The notes beneath the pieces are model-generated. The model ran no database searches, had not been told where the DNA came from, and saw nothing but the letters and a program-made list of their open reading frames with translations. A stretch of DNA of 20,599 bases, taken from Candidatus Kapaibacterium sp. (lineage in GTDB: Bacteria > Bacteroidota > Ignavibacteria > Kapaibacteriales > Kapaibacteriaceae). Position numbers and translations under genes: made by a program. Positions 6,891-15,027 of this stretch are shown here, in pieces. The stretch lies in NCBI GenBank assembly GCA_030830285.1, contig JAURNF010000034.1:1-20599 (forward strand), read 5' to 3'. The first letter of the stretch is position 1; each line of letters starts with the position of its first letter.

Positions 6891-7628
6891 ATGTCACAAC
6901 GATTCATCCCCGCCAATCCAGATCCCATCAGCAAAGCCTTTTGGGCCTGGTACTTTCACCGGAGCATCCGGCGTGCATTCTCTGCATGCTGGATCACGGG
7001 AGAACACAACATTGATGCGCTACGGGCCGATGGTGTGCCTACCATTTTCGCTTGCACGCATGGCTCGTGGTGGGACGCTGCGATGACTATCATCTTGTCG
7101 CTTCGCGAGTACGGACTCGATGCCGATGGGATGATGGAATACAAGCAGCTGACGAAGTACCGGTTCTTTTCGCGCATCGGCATGTTCAGCGTCATCCGCG
7201 AGGATCCCCGAAGTGCAATGGTATCGCTCACCTATGCGGTTGATCGCCTACAGGATTCAAACCGACATCTCTGGATGTTTCCGCAGGGTACGCTCGTGCA
7301 TCAGGATCTACCGGTGATTGCTGAGCCAGGCATCGGCATTCTCGCAGCCAAACTGGGCAATGTCCGGATCGTGCCCATTGCCATGCGATACGAGCTTCTT
7401 CGCTCACAACATCCCTCCTGCTGGGTGCGCGTTGGTGAGCCTCTCATCTACACTGCTGACAGTGCGGCTTCAATCCGAACAATCGTCGACGACGTTTCAA
7501 ATGCGTTGACCAGTTGTTCGTCCTTGCTGCGCGCCGACGCGCACGCGGAACACAGCGCTGCCTATCGAATGTTTGTCTCTGGTCGACGTTCAATGGACGC
7601 TGCTTTCGACGCAGTAACGCGTCAATAA
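6891..7628 (+). CDS. PlsC-like lysophospholipid/glycerolipid acyltransferase
   Basis: This is a member of the PlsC/LPLAT acyltransferase superfamily, which moves acyl groups onto glycerolipids or other hydroxylated acceptors at the membrane. In the 245-residue protein the catalytic HX4D motif is THGSWWD, with H57 and D62. The usual FPEGTR block is FPQGTL at 130-135, with Q in place of E and L in place of R, so the acceptor-phosphate site is atypical. A later VPIAMRYE segment at 161-168 matches the family. No strong transmembrane helix is evident. These deviations make the exact substrate uncertain: it may act on lysophosphatidate, an ornithine lipid or a carotenoid glycoside. The start is ATG at 6891. 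The thioredoxin gene follows 43 bp downstream on the same strand and may be co-transcribed. Confidence 0.85.
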   Translation: MSQRFIPANPDPISKAFWAWYFHRSIRRAFSACWITGEHNIDALRADGVPTIFACTHGSWWDAAMTIILSLREYGLDADGMMEYKQLTKYRFFSRIGMFSVIREDPRSAMVSLTYAVDRLQDSNRHLWMFPQGTLVHQDLPVIAEPGIGILAAKLGNVRIVPIAMRYELLRSQHPSCWVRVGEPLIYTADSAASIRTIVDDVSNALTSCSSLLRADAHAEHSAAYRMFVSGRRSMDAAFDAVTRQ

Positions 7629-7671
7629 CCAACGCATCACAATCTCTTTCACACGGTCTTTCTCAACACCC

Positions 7672-7992
7672 ATGGAAATCCTTCAGCCTCAACCCGGTGA
7701 ATTCGACGCACTCCTTGCGACGCATGACAAGGTCATCGTGAAGTTCTACGCCGATTGGTGCGGCTCGTGTAAGCTGTTTGCACCTAAGTTCCGTCGACTT
7801 TCAACCGATGAACGATTCAACGGCATTGCGTTTGTTGACATTAACGCTGAGAATGATCAGGCAACACGTGCTCTTGCCGGCGTGGACAACCTTCCATTTT
7901 TCGCAACGTTCAAGAACGGTACGCTTGTCGAGGGCACTGCCACAGCAAAGGAAGAGTACGTTGTGGCGATGCTCGAAAGGCTGCAAGCATGA
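7672..7992 (+). CDS. Thioredoxin-family protein with CGSC active site
   Basis: This is a 106-residue single-domain thioredoxin fold without a signal peptide, so it is cytoplasmic. The redox centre is WCGSC (29-33, C30 and C33) instead of the classic WCGPC, and the cis-proline is P75 in DNLPFFATF (72-80). These are its only cysteines. From memory, the NLPxFATFxNG segment and the serine or asparagine in the active site resemble a thioredoxin group that sits beside peroxiredoxin and DUF6952 genes in Flavobacteriia. Its TGA stop overlaps the ATG of the next gene (ATGA). The likely role is to reduce a dedicated partner, possibly the peroxiredoxin encoded at 5048-5680; the partner is inferred. Confidence 0.92.
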   Translation: MEILQPQPGEFDALLATHDKVIVKFYADWCGSCKLFAPKFRRLSTDERFNGIAFVDINAENDQATRALAGVDNLPFFATFKNGTLVEGTATAKEEYVVAMLERLQA

Positions 7993-8231
7993 ACATCGCC
8001 ATGATCAAGGGGCTCGTAGAGTCTGCCTCGCTCGAGCAGTTACACCAGGCTGAGGCTGCATTACTTGAAGAGCAACAGCCTGCAATTGAAGTCCCTGGTG
8101 TTGACGAAGGCGAGCAGCTCACGCACGTGCTTGCTGCGATCTATGTACACGAACGGATAGCAACCGATGGCGTCGACGCCATGACTGCTATCCGTGAGTA
8201 TGCGAAGCGCGTACGCGCATCAATTAGCTGA
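7989..8231 (+). CDS. Small DUF6952-like protein
   Basis: This is an 80-residue acidic, probably helical protein with no cysteine, signal peptide or membrane span. It begins MIKGLVES and ends with an EYAKRVRASIS-type tail. This resembles the MKLPVIKGLVEF start and FMKRVLGSI end that I recall for DUF6952 proteins, which sit next to thioredoxin genes in Bacteroidota. A central YVHERIATDGVDAMTAI segment fits the same family. It overlaps the thioredoxin gene by 4 bp (ATGA), so the two should be made together. Function is unknown. Lacking cysteine, it is more likely an adaptor or regulator of the redox pair than an enzyme. The family assignment is from memory of the pattern. Confidence 0.8.
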   Translation: MNIAMIKGLVESASLEQLHQAEAALLEEQQPAIEVPGVDEGEQLTHVLAAIYVHERIATDGVDAMTAIREYAKRVRASIS

Positions 8232-8253
8232 TTTGGAGCTGCCGCTTGGTGCG

Positions 8254-11247
8254 TTATTCACGTACCAGGCGCGCCATCCAAGTCGACGATCCTGAGCTCA
8301 CACGAACGACGTACGTTCCTGAGACCAGTGATGTCATGTCGAGTCCGTACTCACGCATATCATCGCTGATCGTAGCGCGGTAGACGACACGACCCATGAT
8401 GTCGATGAGCTCTATGGAGCGCATCATCGCAGCTGGGAGCGTAACCGTTGCACGTTCGAGTGCTGGGTTCGGATACACAGAGAGTGCTTGAAGTGGACCT
8501 TCGGTCTCAACCGATGTCGGATTCAGCGTCAGCACGAAGTCGGAAGACGTGCTCCGACACTTGTTGCTGTTCTCAACACGCACGGCATATGTGCCGCTCG
8601 TTTTCGCAACGTATTCACGAGCTGTCGCACCAGGAATCTCCTTGCCATCGAGCAACCACTGAAACACCGTGATACCGCCAACTGCTGATGAACGAAGTGT
8701 GTCTGTTCCGCGCTGCGTGACAGTTGGCTTTGTTGGACCTGTAAGAATAGTCACGGCGACCGGGGCTGACACAGCGCGGCAACCATTTGCATCTTCAACG
8801 TTGACCGAGTAACTGCCAGACTGAGAAACGGCACGGATGACGATACGACGTGTTGTGTCGCCATTCGACCAACGGTACGACGCGAACCCAGCGTTTGCTT
8901 CAAGAACAACCGAGTCCCCCACGCATCCAGTCGTCGCTGTCACACGCGTGATCGATGGCGTCGAGGCCGCGCACTGCTTGACGTCGACTTCCCACATGCC
9001 GCGACCAAACGTTGAAATTCGGAGGGAGTTAGTCTGTGAATTCAGCCGCATCGCACTTACTGGTGCTGCCGGAAGTCCGGTACCGTACTTCTGCCAAAAT
9101 CCTGATCCTTCGTCTGATGAGAACACACCAAGATCCGTTGCAGCGAAGAGTCGGTTCGGCGTGCCACGCTGGTATACTACAGCATTGCATGGCACGTTCG
9201 GAAGTCCAGAACCAGAGATGTTCTTTACCGTACCATTTGTGACTTCAAGAACCTTCTGTCCACCGTTGAATCCACCAATCGCCACGAAGAATCGCTTCGG
9301 ATCAGTCGGGTGAACCTCAATACCCATGATTGTTCCTGACAGACCACTTTGCTGTGTCCATGACGTACCACCGTTGGTGGTGAACCAGAGCGCTGCATTG
9401 TACGACACGTAGATGTACTGCGGGTCTGAAGGAGCAACAGCAATCCAGCGCATCGGGACAGTTGTGGGAATAGTCGAAATACGTGTCCATGAAACGCCAC
9501 TATTCGTTGTCTTGTGCAGCTGGCCATAACCGATGTAGGCTGTACCCATCGTCTTTGGATCGGCAGCTACGGGCGCAACCCATGCAACGAGATTCTCGCC
9601 GCGCTGAGCACGATTTGAGGTAAAGATCCAATTCGCACCTTGATTCGTCGTGCGGTAGAACTGCCCATCATACTGACTGCCGTACATGATCGACGGATCG
9701 ACATAATCGATCGCCGCCATCATTCCATCACCATCAAGCGTATGCACAAAGCTTTGCCCGTTGTTCTTCGACAACGCAGTGCCGTTGTCTTGCGAACCTC
9801 CGATAATCAAGCTTGGGTTCGTCAATGATGTCGCAAGACCGTAGTACTGCTGAATCTTGAGTCCATTACTGCAATCACGCCACGTCATACCACCATCATT
9901 TGAACGAGCAACGCCGCCATCATGCGTTGCAAACAGACGATTGAGTGAAGGATGATACTTCGCGTAGTGGTGATCAGCATGCACCCACGGTGCGCCCGAA
10001 CCAGTCCAGTGTGCCGACAAGATCCACTGCGTTCCTGCTGTAGTTGTGCGCCAGAGATTTACACCACCAACGAACATGTGATTCGCATTGGTCGGCGAAA
10101 TCTCCATCGACAAGTCATACCAACCTTGACCGCCGGAGCCCTGACCGTTCGCGTTCCAGTGCAGAAGATTGAGCGATGTGTTTATCTCACTAAACGTCTC
10201 TCCTGCATTCTGTGACCGATACACACCCTCAAGTCCGTTCGTTCCGGCATCCGAAGCAACAGCACCAACCACATTGGCGTTTGCCTTTGATACAGCAAGA
10301 CGAATGCGGTTTGCGCGTGGAATCGAGAACGTCTCTTCCCAGTTCACGCCATTATTCGTAGAGCGGTAGATCTTCGCATTGCCGTTGAAGTTGAATGTTG
10401 ATGCGTAGAGAACATCCGGATTCGAGGGATTTGCTACCAGGTCACGGAATGTTCCATTAATCATCTGACGGAACGTTGTGCCACCGTCGGTAGATCGAAG
10501 GATGCCGCTATATGATGCTGCCACAACAACATTGGCGTTGCGTGGATCAACGAACAAGCGTCCAACAATTGCGTTCTGTGCTGCCTCGAATGACAGTCCT
10601 GTGGTCGACCACGTAGTGCCACCGTCGGTTGTCTTGATCACTCCGTAACTGAACGCATCGTAGCCTGTGACGCTTCCAGGGTTGGCGCCGTTGACATCTC
10701 CAGTAGCGACGTAGATGATCTTATCATTTGTTGGAGCAACAGCAATGTCACTGATGCCAATCACCGGAATGATGTCGATGTTGACAAATGACCATGTTGA
10801 CGCGCCGTTCGTACTCTTCCAGACACCACCAGCCGCTGCGCCAAGCCACATGAGATTTGGATCCTGGCGGGAGAACTCGATGACGTTCACACGACCAATG
10901 CCATTCCACGATGAACTTTCGTTCGGGAGATCTGGTGCGATCGGACCCAGTTCCTTCCATGCCTTTGCCGCAAGAACAGCATCGGTTGGCTTTTCGCGCA
11001 TCACGCGCTGGTGTTCCCGCGCATAGAGCGCCGGGCTCGGAAACGAGCCGTCGTCCATGAGTCGACCATGCCAGTACCATTCCCACCGACGAAGCTGCTT
11101 GTTGGGCTTAATCGTGCCATCGGCCTGTGGCTTCTCGAGCTGCTTGCTAAGCTCGGCTCGAGCACGTTCAAACTGCGTTTGAGCCAGCGCGCTCGATTGG
11201 ATGAACAGCGTGCTGACGACAGTCAAGAAGACGATGAATGTTCTCAT
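8254..11247 (-). CDS. Secreted Asp-box beta-propeller protein with type IX secretion sorting domain
   Basis: This 997-residue protein starts at ATG 11247, chosen because it gives a clean signal peptide (1-22, cleavage after ALA). Residues about 110-755 form a sortilin/Vps10- or sialidase-like beta-propeller with about a dozen Asp-box motifs of the form S/T-x-D/N-x-G-x-T-W, ending in FGRGMWEV. Two immunoglobulin-like modules follow (about 760-835 and 838-910). The last 77 residues (921-997) are a type A sorting domain: a VYPNPA motif, then LIDIMGRVV and SGTYVVRV. The protein is therefore expected to cross the outer membrane by the type IX system and be surface-bound or released. No sialidase catalytic set is apparent, so it is probably a binding or adhesion protein. 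Only 22 bp separate its 3' end from the convergent DUF6952-like gene, with no clear terminator. Confidence 0.92.
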   Translation of the reverse strand: MRTFIVFLTVVSTLFIQSSALAQTQFERARAELSKQLEKPQADGTIKPNKQLRRWEWYWHGRLMDDGSFPSPALYAREHQRVMREKPTDAVLAAKAWKELGPIAPDLPNESSSWNGIGRVNVIEFSRQDPNLMWLGAAAGGVWKSTNGASTWSFVNIDIIPVIGISDIAVAPTNDKIIYVATGDVNGANPGSVTGYDAFSYGVIKTTDGGTTWSTTGLSFEAAQNAIVGRLFVDPRNANVVVAASYSGILRSTDGGTTFRQMINGTFRDLVANPSNPDVLYASTFNFNGNAKIYRSTNNGVNWEETFSIPRANRIRLAVSKANANVVGAVASDAGTNGLEGVYRSQNAGETFSEINTSLNLLHWNANGQGSGGQGWYDLSMEISPTNANHMFVGGVNLWRTTTAGTQWILSAHWTGSGAPWVHADHHYAKYHPSLNRLFATHDGGVARSNDGGMTWRDCSNGLKIQQYYGLATSLTNPSLIIGGSQDNGTALSKNNGQSFVHTLDGDGMMAAIDYVDPSIMYGSQYDGQFYRTTNQGANWIFTSNRAQRGENLVAWVAPVAADPKTMGTAYIGYGQLHKTTNSGVSWTRISTIPTTVPMRWIAVAPSDPQYIYVSYNAALWFTTNGGTSWTQQSGLSGTIMGIEVHPTDPKRFFVAIGGFNGGQKVLEVTNGTVKNISGSGLPNVPCNAVVYQRGTPNRLFAATDLGVFSSDEGSGFWQKYGTGLPAAPVSAMRLNSQTNSLRISTFGRGMWEVDVKQCAASTPSITRVTATTGCVGDSVVLEANAGFASYRWSNGDTTRRIVIRAVSQSGSYSVNVEDANGCRAVSAPVAVTILTGPTKPTVTQRGTDTLRSSAVGGITVFQWLLDGKEIPGATAREYVAKTSGTYAVRVENSNKCRSTSSDFVLTLNPTSVETEGPLQALSVYPNPALERATVTLPAAMMRSIELIDIMGRVVYRATISDDMREYGLDMTSLVSGTYVVRVSSGSSTWMARLVRE
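9094..10824 (-). repeat. Asp-box (BNR) repeat region within the propeller gene
   Basis: About twelve degenerate copies of an Asp-box are spread over residues about 142-718. Examples are KSTNGASTW, KTTDGGTTW, RSTDGGTTF, RSTNNGVNW, RSNDGGMTW, RTTNQGANW, KTTNSGVSW and FTTNGGTSW. At DNA level the copies share short words such as TGCCACCGTCGGT (plus-strand reading) but are not long identical repeats, so this is an old protein repeat rather than a recent duplication. Confidence 0.85.
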
Positions 11248-11380
11248 GTGGTCTGGCGATTGTGAATTGATGTCCAAGCGTATGACGCTGGAAGTCATCA
11301 GGGTGTTACCAATTTTCCCCTCTAGCTTGGCAATTTACGACCGATATTTGCGACGACATTACGCTCACTGGAGAAGAATC
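11248..11380. other. Divergent intergenic region (propeller gene / kbl)
   Basis: This 133-bp region holds the promoters of two divergent genes. I see no exact TAnnTTTG box on either strand. One-mismatch candidates are TAGCTTGG on plus (about 11322-11329) for kbl and TACGCTTG on minus for the secreted protein. kbl has a good ribosome binding site, GGAGAAG at 11370-11376. No repeat or small gene was seen. Confidence 0.5.
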
Positions 11381-12580
11381 ATGGACAAGGCATTTCTCGA
11401 ACGCCTGCAGAACGAACTCAACGACATCGACCAAGCCGGCTTGTACAAGCGGGAGCGCATTATTACCTCCCACCAAGGCCCTGAAATCACCGTGGCCGGA
11501 CGTGAAGGCAGCGTGCTCAATTTTTGCGCGAACAACTATCTGGGTCTGTCTGCACACCCCGATATCATCAACGCCGCCAAAGAGTACCTCGATACGCGTG
11601 GTTTTGGCATGTCCAGTGTGCGATTCATCTGTGGCACACAGGACATTCACCGTGAGCTAGAGCAGAAAATCGCTGCATTCTGTGGCACGGACGATACAAT
11701 CCTGTATGCTGCGTGCTTCGACGCTAATGGCGGGGTCTTCGAACCGCTTCTCGGCGAAGAAGATGCCATCGTCTCTGACTCGCTCAACCATGCATCAATC
11801 ATCGACGGCGTGCGCCTCTGCAAGGCAAAGCGGTATCGCTACGAGTCGTGCAACATGGAAGAGCTTGAAGCGCAACTCAAGCAAGCAAAGGCCGATGGCG
11901 CACGCACCATTCTCATCGCAACTGATGCAGTGTTTTCCATGGATGGCACCATTGCTCCTCTCGATGTGATCTGCGATCTGGCCGACCGCTATCAGGCCTT
12001 GGTGATGGTCGATGAGTGTCACTCAATGGGCTTCATGGGAGCACACGGACGCGGTGTTGTTGAACACTGCGGCGTAACGGGGCGCGTTGATATCATCACC
12101 GGTACACTCGGTAAGGCACTCGGTGGAGCTATTGGCGGCTTCACCACTGGACGCAAAGAGATTATCGACATGCTGCGCCAGCGCTCACGTCCGTATCTGT
12201 TCTCGAATTCCCTCCCGCCATCAATTGTGGGCGCAGGTATCGCAGTGATGGATCTTCTGAGCTCAACAACGGAACTCCGCGATCGCTTGGAACAGAATAC
12301 CGCGTACTTCCGTGCCGGTATGGCGAAGCTCGGCTTCGACATTGTGCCTGGTACACACCCGATCACGCCAGTGATGCTTTACGACGCACCTCTTGCGCAG
12401 AAGATGGCAAACCGTCTGCTGGAATTGGGCATCTACGTGATCGGCTTCTTCTATCCTGTCGTGCCAAAGGGCAAGGCCCGTATTCGCGTACAGGTTTCGG
12501 CAGCACACACACAAGAACATCTCGACGCAGCAATTGCTGCGTTCGCAACGGCTGGACGTGAACTTGGAGTGATTCAATGA
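11381..12580 (+). CDS. kbl: Glycine C-acetyltransferase (2-amino-3-ketobutyrate CoA ligase)
   Basis: This PLP-dependent alpha-oxoamine synthase cleaves 2-amino-3-oxobutyrate with CoA to glycine and acetyl-CoA in threonine breakdown. At 399 residues it has the usual length. K245 in GTLGKALGGAIGG (241-253) is the Schiff-base lysine. D211 and H213 in VDECHSMGF contact the cofactor ring, and NHAS at 136-139 is conserved. GFGMSSVRFICGTQDIHRELE fits Kbl better than KAS, BioF or SPT homologues. The start ATG at 11381 follows GGAGAAG with 4-nt spacing; the open frame further upstream overlaps the divergent gene. Threonine dehydrogenase (tdh), the usual partner, is not in the window. The next gene overlaps by 4 bp. 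Confidence 0.94.
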   Translation: MDKAFLERLQNELNDIDQAGLYKRERIITSHQGPEITVAGREGSVLNFCANNYLGLSAHPDIINAAKEYLDTRGFGMSSVRFICGTQDIHRELEQKIAAFCGTDDTILYAACFDANGGVFEPLLGEEDAIVSDSLNHASIIDGVRLCKAKRYRYESCNMEELEAQLKQAKADGARTILIATDAVFSMDGTIAPLDVICDLADRYQALVMVDECHSMGFMGAHGRGVVEHCGVTGRVDIITGTLGKALGGAIGGFTTGRKEIIDMLRQRSRPYLFSNSLPPSIVGAGIAVMDLLSSTTELRDRLEQNTAYFRAGMAKLGFDIVPGTHPITPVMLYDAPLAQKMANRLLELGIYVIGFFYPVVPKGKARIRVQVSAAHTQEHLDAAIAAFATAGRELGVIQ

Positions 12581-13428
12581 TCATCGGCATCTGTGGCGCC
12601 GGCACGATGGGTCGGGGCATCGCAATCGCATCCCTGATGGCGGGGCACACGGTTATTATCGTGGACCTAAGTGCTGACGCATGCACAGCAGCCGTCGCGG
12701 CAATCACAAAGCAGCTAACCTCGGCTGTCGAACGTGGAAAGCTGGCCTCGGCAGACTTCGACGCGTGCGTCGCACGTTGCTCGACGTCAACCGATGTGGC
12801 AGCCATGGCGCCGTGTGACATCATCATCGAGGCCATTGCCGAGCGACTCGATATCAAGCATGCGTTCTTTCAGTCGGCTGAGCAGGTGTGTCGTCCTGAT
12901 GCAATCTTGGCGAGCAACACCTCGTCGATCAGCATCGCATCACTCGCACGCTGTCTGCAAGATCCATCTCGATTCGTTGGATTGCACTTCTTCAATCCAG
13001 CACACATCATGAAGCTCGTCGAGGTGATCCGAGGTCCGCGTACGTCCGATCACGTCGTTACGTTCTGTGTTGACCTCGCACGTGGCCTCGGTAAAACACC
13101 TGTTGTTGCTAAGGATGCTCCTGGCTTCATCGTCAACCGCATTGCTCGCAACTACTACAACGAAGCACAACGCATTGTGATGGAAGGGGCTGCCACAATC
13201 GAGCAGACGGATGCACTGATGCAGGGATTAGGCTTCAAGATGGGACCGTTTGCCCTGATGGACTTGATTGGCGTCGATGTGAACCTCGACGTTACAAAGT
13301 CGCAGTGGCAACAGTTCTTCTATGAGCCACGTTTCACACCGTCACTCCTCCAGCAGCAGTATGTCGATGCCGGCTTGCACGGTACAAAGTCTGGTGGAGG
13401 TTTCCGAAGCACGACCGGACCCGAATGA
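12577..13428 (+). CDS. 3-hydroxyacyl-CoA (3-hydroxybutyryl-CoA) dehydrogenase
   Basis: This NAD(P)-dependent enzyme oxidises or reduces short-chain 3-hydroxyacyl-CoA. The 283 residues match the single-function PaaH/FadB2/Hbd class. A Rossmann fold starts at residue 1 with GAGTMG (7-12), and the acidic D30 ends beta-2, favouring NAD. The catalytic pair is H137 and E149 in HFFNPAHIMKLVEVI (137-151). SNTSS (113-117) and N187 in FIVNRI complete the active site. The C-terminal dimerisation domain ends in GTKSGGGF, close to the usual end of the family. It starts within the kbl stop (ATGA) and ends within the start of the permease gene (ATGA). Pathway placement (butyrate/crotonate metabolism, PHB or beta-oxidation) cannot be decided here. 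Confidence 0.93.
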   Translation: MIIGICGAGTMGRGIAIASLMAGHTVIIVDLSADACTAAVAAITKQLTSAVERGKLASADFDACVARCSTSTDVAAMAPCDIIIEAIAERLDIKHAFFQSAEQVCRPDAILASNTSSISIASLARCLQDPSRFVGLHFFNPAHIMKLVEVIRGPRTSDHVVTFCVDLARGLGKTPVVAKDAPGFIVNRIARNYYNEAQRIVMEGAATIEQTDALMQGLGFKMGPFALMDLIGVDVNLDVTKSQWQQFFYEPRFTPSLLQQQYVDAGLHGTKSGGGFRSTTGPE

Positions 13429-14615
13429 TCACGCGCATCGCTCGGCGGTTTTCGCAATCGTTACGTGGAGATCGGTTCTCCCGATTTGCAACGATTGTAT
13501 CGATCTCGAGCGTCGCCATCGGATGTATGGCGCTTATCGTATCGATGAGCATCCTCAGAGGATATGAGGAAGCGATCGAGAAAACGTCTCTTCAGTTCAC
13601 GGCCGACGTGGAGATAAAGCCTCGGTTCGGTGGTCTCCTCGCTAATCCACTGTCATACGCTGAAACCGCGCGAGCGAGTGAACACGTAGCCTCTGTCGAC
13701 TACCTCCTATCACGCGAAGCGCTGGTCCGCAGCTCTCATGGCATCGATGGCGTCATGCTTGTTGGGATGTCGCCCGAACGCATTAACAGACTGATGGTGC
13801 CGCTGATCGTCCGTGGCGAATCCGGCGTTTACATGAATGAAGTGATGATCGGGAGCGGCCTTGCTAAGCGCCTGACTATTGCTCCAGGAGACACACTGAT
13901 TGTCTATTCAAGCGATGAACTGCGTGAAACGCCACGCGTGTTTCAATGTCGTGTTGGAGCTGTCATTCAGTGTGGAATGACATCCTACGATGAATCCGTT
14001 GTTGTATTCGATCGCAGAATGCTTGCCCAATGGCTTCGCATCGATACATCATCTGCATCAAGCATCCTTGTGACCAGCACCAACCGTGAGGGAGTTGCTG
14101 CTCAGCAGCGCGCTCTTCAACAAGCGCTGGGACCAGATGTTCTGATCCTGACGTACGAAGATTCGTTTGCGACGGTATCGTCCTGGATTGAGCTTCAGCG
14201 AGAACCGATTCCAATCATCCTCGGACTCATTTCCTTGGTAGCTGGACTAACCATGATCTCTACGTTGCTTATTGCAGTCGTGGAGAAATCACGTTCAATC
14301 GCAATTCTTATCACGCTTGGTCTGTCGCCGATGCGTGCCGGACTCATCTTCGTCACGCGCGCAGTTGCAATGAGCGTTACTGGAAGTCTCATCGGACTTG
14401 CCCTTGCAATCACTGCACTCGTGATACAGAAAGAGTGGCAGATTATCACGCTCGACGGCGCCCTCTACTACGTAAGTGTGCTGCCCGTGAGCTTCCCCAT
14501 CATGCCTATGGTGATTGTTCCACTAGCCTCGATAGTACTCGCAGGACTCGTGGGGATTGTGCCGATGATTGTCGCTATGCGCGTTCGACCGGCCCAGATC
14601 CTGCGCTTCGATTGA
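13425..14615 (+). CDS. ABC transporter permease of the LolC/LolE (MacB/FtsX) type
   Basis: This 396-residue inner-membrane protein has four predicted spans: about 22-44, 262-286, 305-335 and 361-386. A large periplasmic domain lies between spans 1 and 2. This is the LolC/E topology for moving lipoproteins from the inner to the outer membrane. The cytoplasmic coupling segment EKSRSIAILITLGLS (287-301), the YYVSVLPVSFP segment (348-358) and the C-terminal RPAQILRFD agree with the family. No LolD-type ATPase is in the window, so the partner must be encoded elsewhere. It overlaps the dehydrogenase by ATGA and overlaps the end of doxX on the opposite strand by 41 bp. A MacB-like export role is the alternative. 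Confidence 0.9.
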   Translation: MITRIARRFSQSLRGDRFSRFATIVSISSVAIGCMALIVSMSILRGYEEAIEKTSLQFTADVEIKPRFGGLLANPLSYAETARASEHVASVDYLLSREALVRSSHGIDGVMLVGMSPERINRLMVPLIVRGESGVYMNEVMIGSGLAKRLTIAPGDTLIVYSSDELRETPRVFQCRVGAVIQCGMTSYDESVVVFDRRMLAQWLRIDTSSASSILVTSTNREGVAAQQRALQQALGPDVLILTYEDSFATVSSWIELQREPIPIILGLISLVAGLTMISTLLIAVVEKSRSIAILITLGLSPMRAGLIFVTRAVAMSVTGSLIGLALAITALVIQKEWQIITLDGALYYVSVLPVSFPIMPMVIVPLASIVLAGLVGIVPMIVAMRVRPAQILRFD

Positions 14616-15027
14616 TCACATACTGATCAACACTCACGCGTCCCGGTCCATAGAGAACAATAGCCACGCTCAGCACGAAGTAGAGCAACGGAAGTTCTTT
14701 GTCACCGAACGGATCACCGCCGTGAAAGACAAACGTGATGATGAAGAACAGCACCGCCATTGCAACAGCAACAGGTCGTGTGAGAAACCCAACGGTCAGG
14801 AGAATACCACCGGCAAACTCAGTGTATGCTGTCAGTACTCCAAGCAACCACGGAAGTGGCCATCCACGGGAAGCAAGTGCTTCTGACAGACCGCTTGTAC
14901 CCTCGAACACCTTCGGTGTTCCATGGTAGATCATCATCACACCAACAAGCACGCGAAGCGTGGTCGGTACAAGATGTGTCATCCATGGCTGCGTAAACAG
15001 TCGTGGATACATCTGTAGCATGCTCAT
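14575..15027 (-). CDS. DoxX family membrane protein
   Basis: This is a 150-residue four-helix inner-membrane protein (about 22-38, 60-80, 84-104, 111-127) with the DoxX-type features RVLVGVMMIYHGTPK (25-39) and YTEFAGGILLTVGFLTRP (68-85). The family's biochemical role is poorly defined; some members associate with quinone-linked or thiol/oxidative-stress functions. Its ATG overlaps the purL stop (ATGA), so it is translated from the mutS2-accC-purL transcript. The normal DoxX fold ends near GPGR (127-130). The extra tail from about residue 139 is encoded antisense to the last codons of the LolC/E-like permease. MSMLQM offers alternative starts 2 or 5 codons downstream. Confidence 0.87.
   Translation of the reverse strand: MSMLQMYPRLFTQPWMTHLVPTTLRVLVGVMMIYHGTPKVFEGTSGLSEALASRGWPLPWLLGVLTAYTEFAGGILLTVGFLTRPVAVAMAVLFFIITFVFHGGDPFGDKELPLLYFVLSVAIVLYGPGRVSVDQYVINRSAGSGPVERA

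Noticed and set aside
8232..8253. Bidirectional terminator between the DUF6952-like gene and the propeller gene
   Set aside because: The 22-bp gap holds no stem longer than about 4 bp and no T-run.
8268..8275. GGCGCGCC palindrome near the end of the propeller gene
   Set aside because: It is a single 8-bp palindrome inside coding sequence, with no partner site or context, and is expected by chance in this composition.
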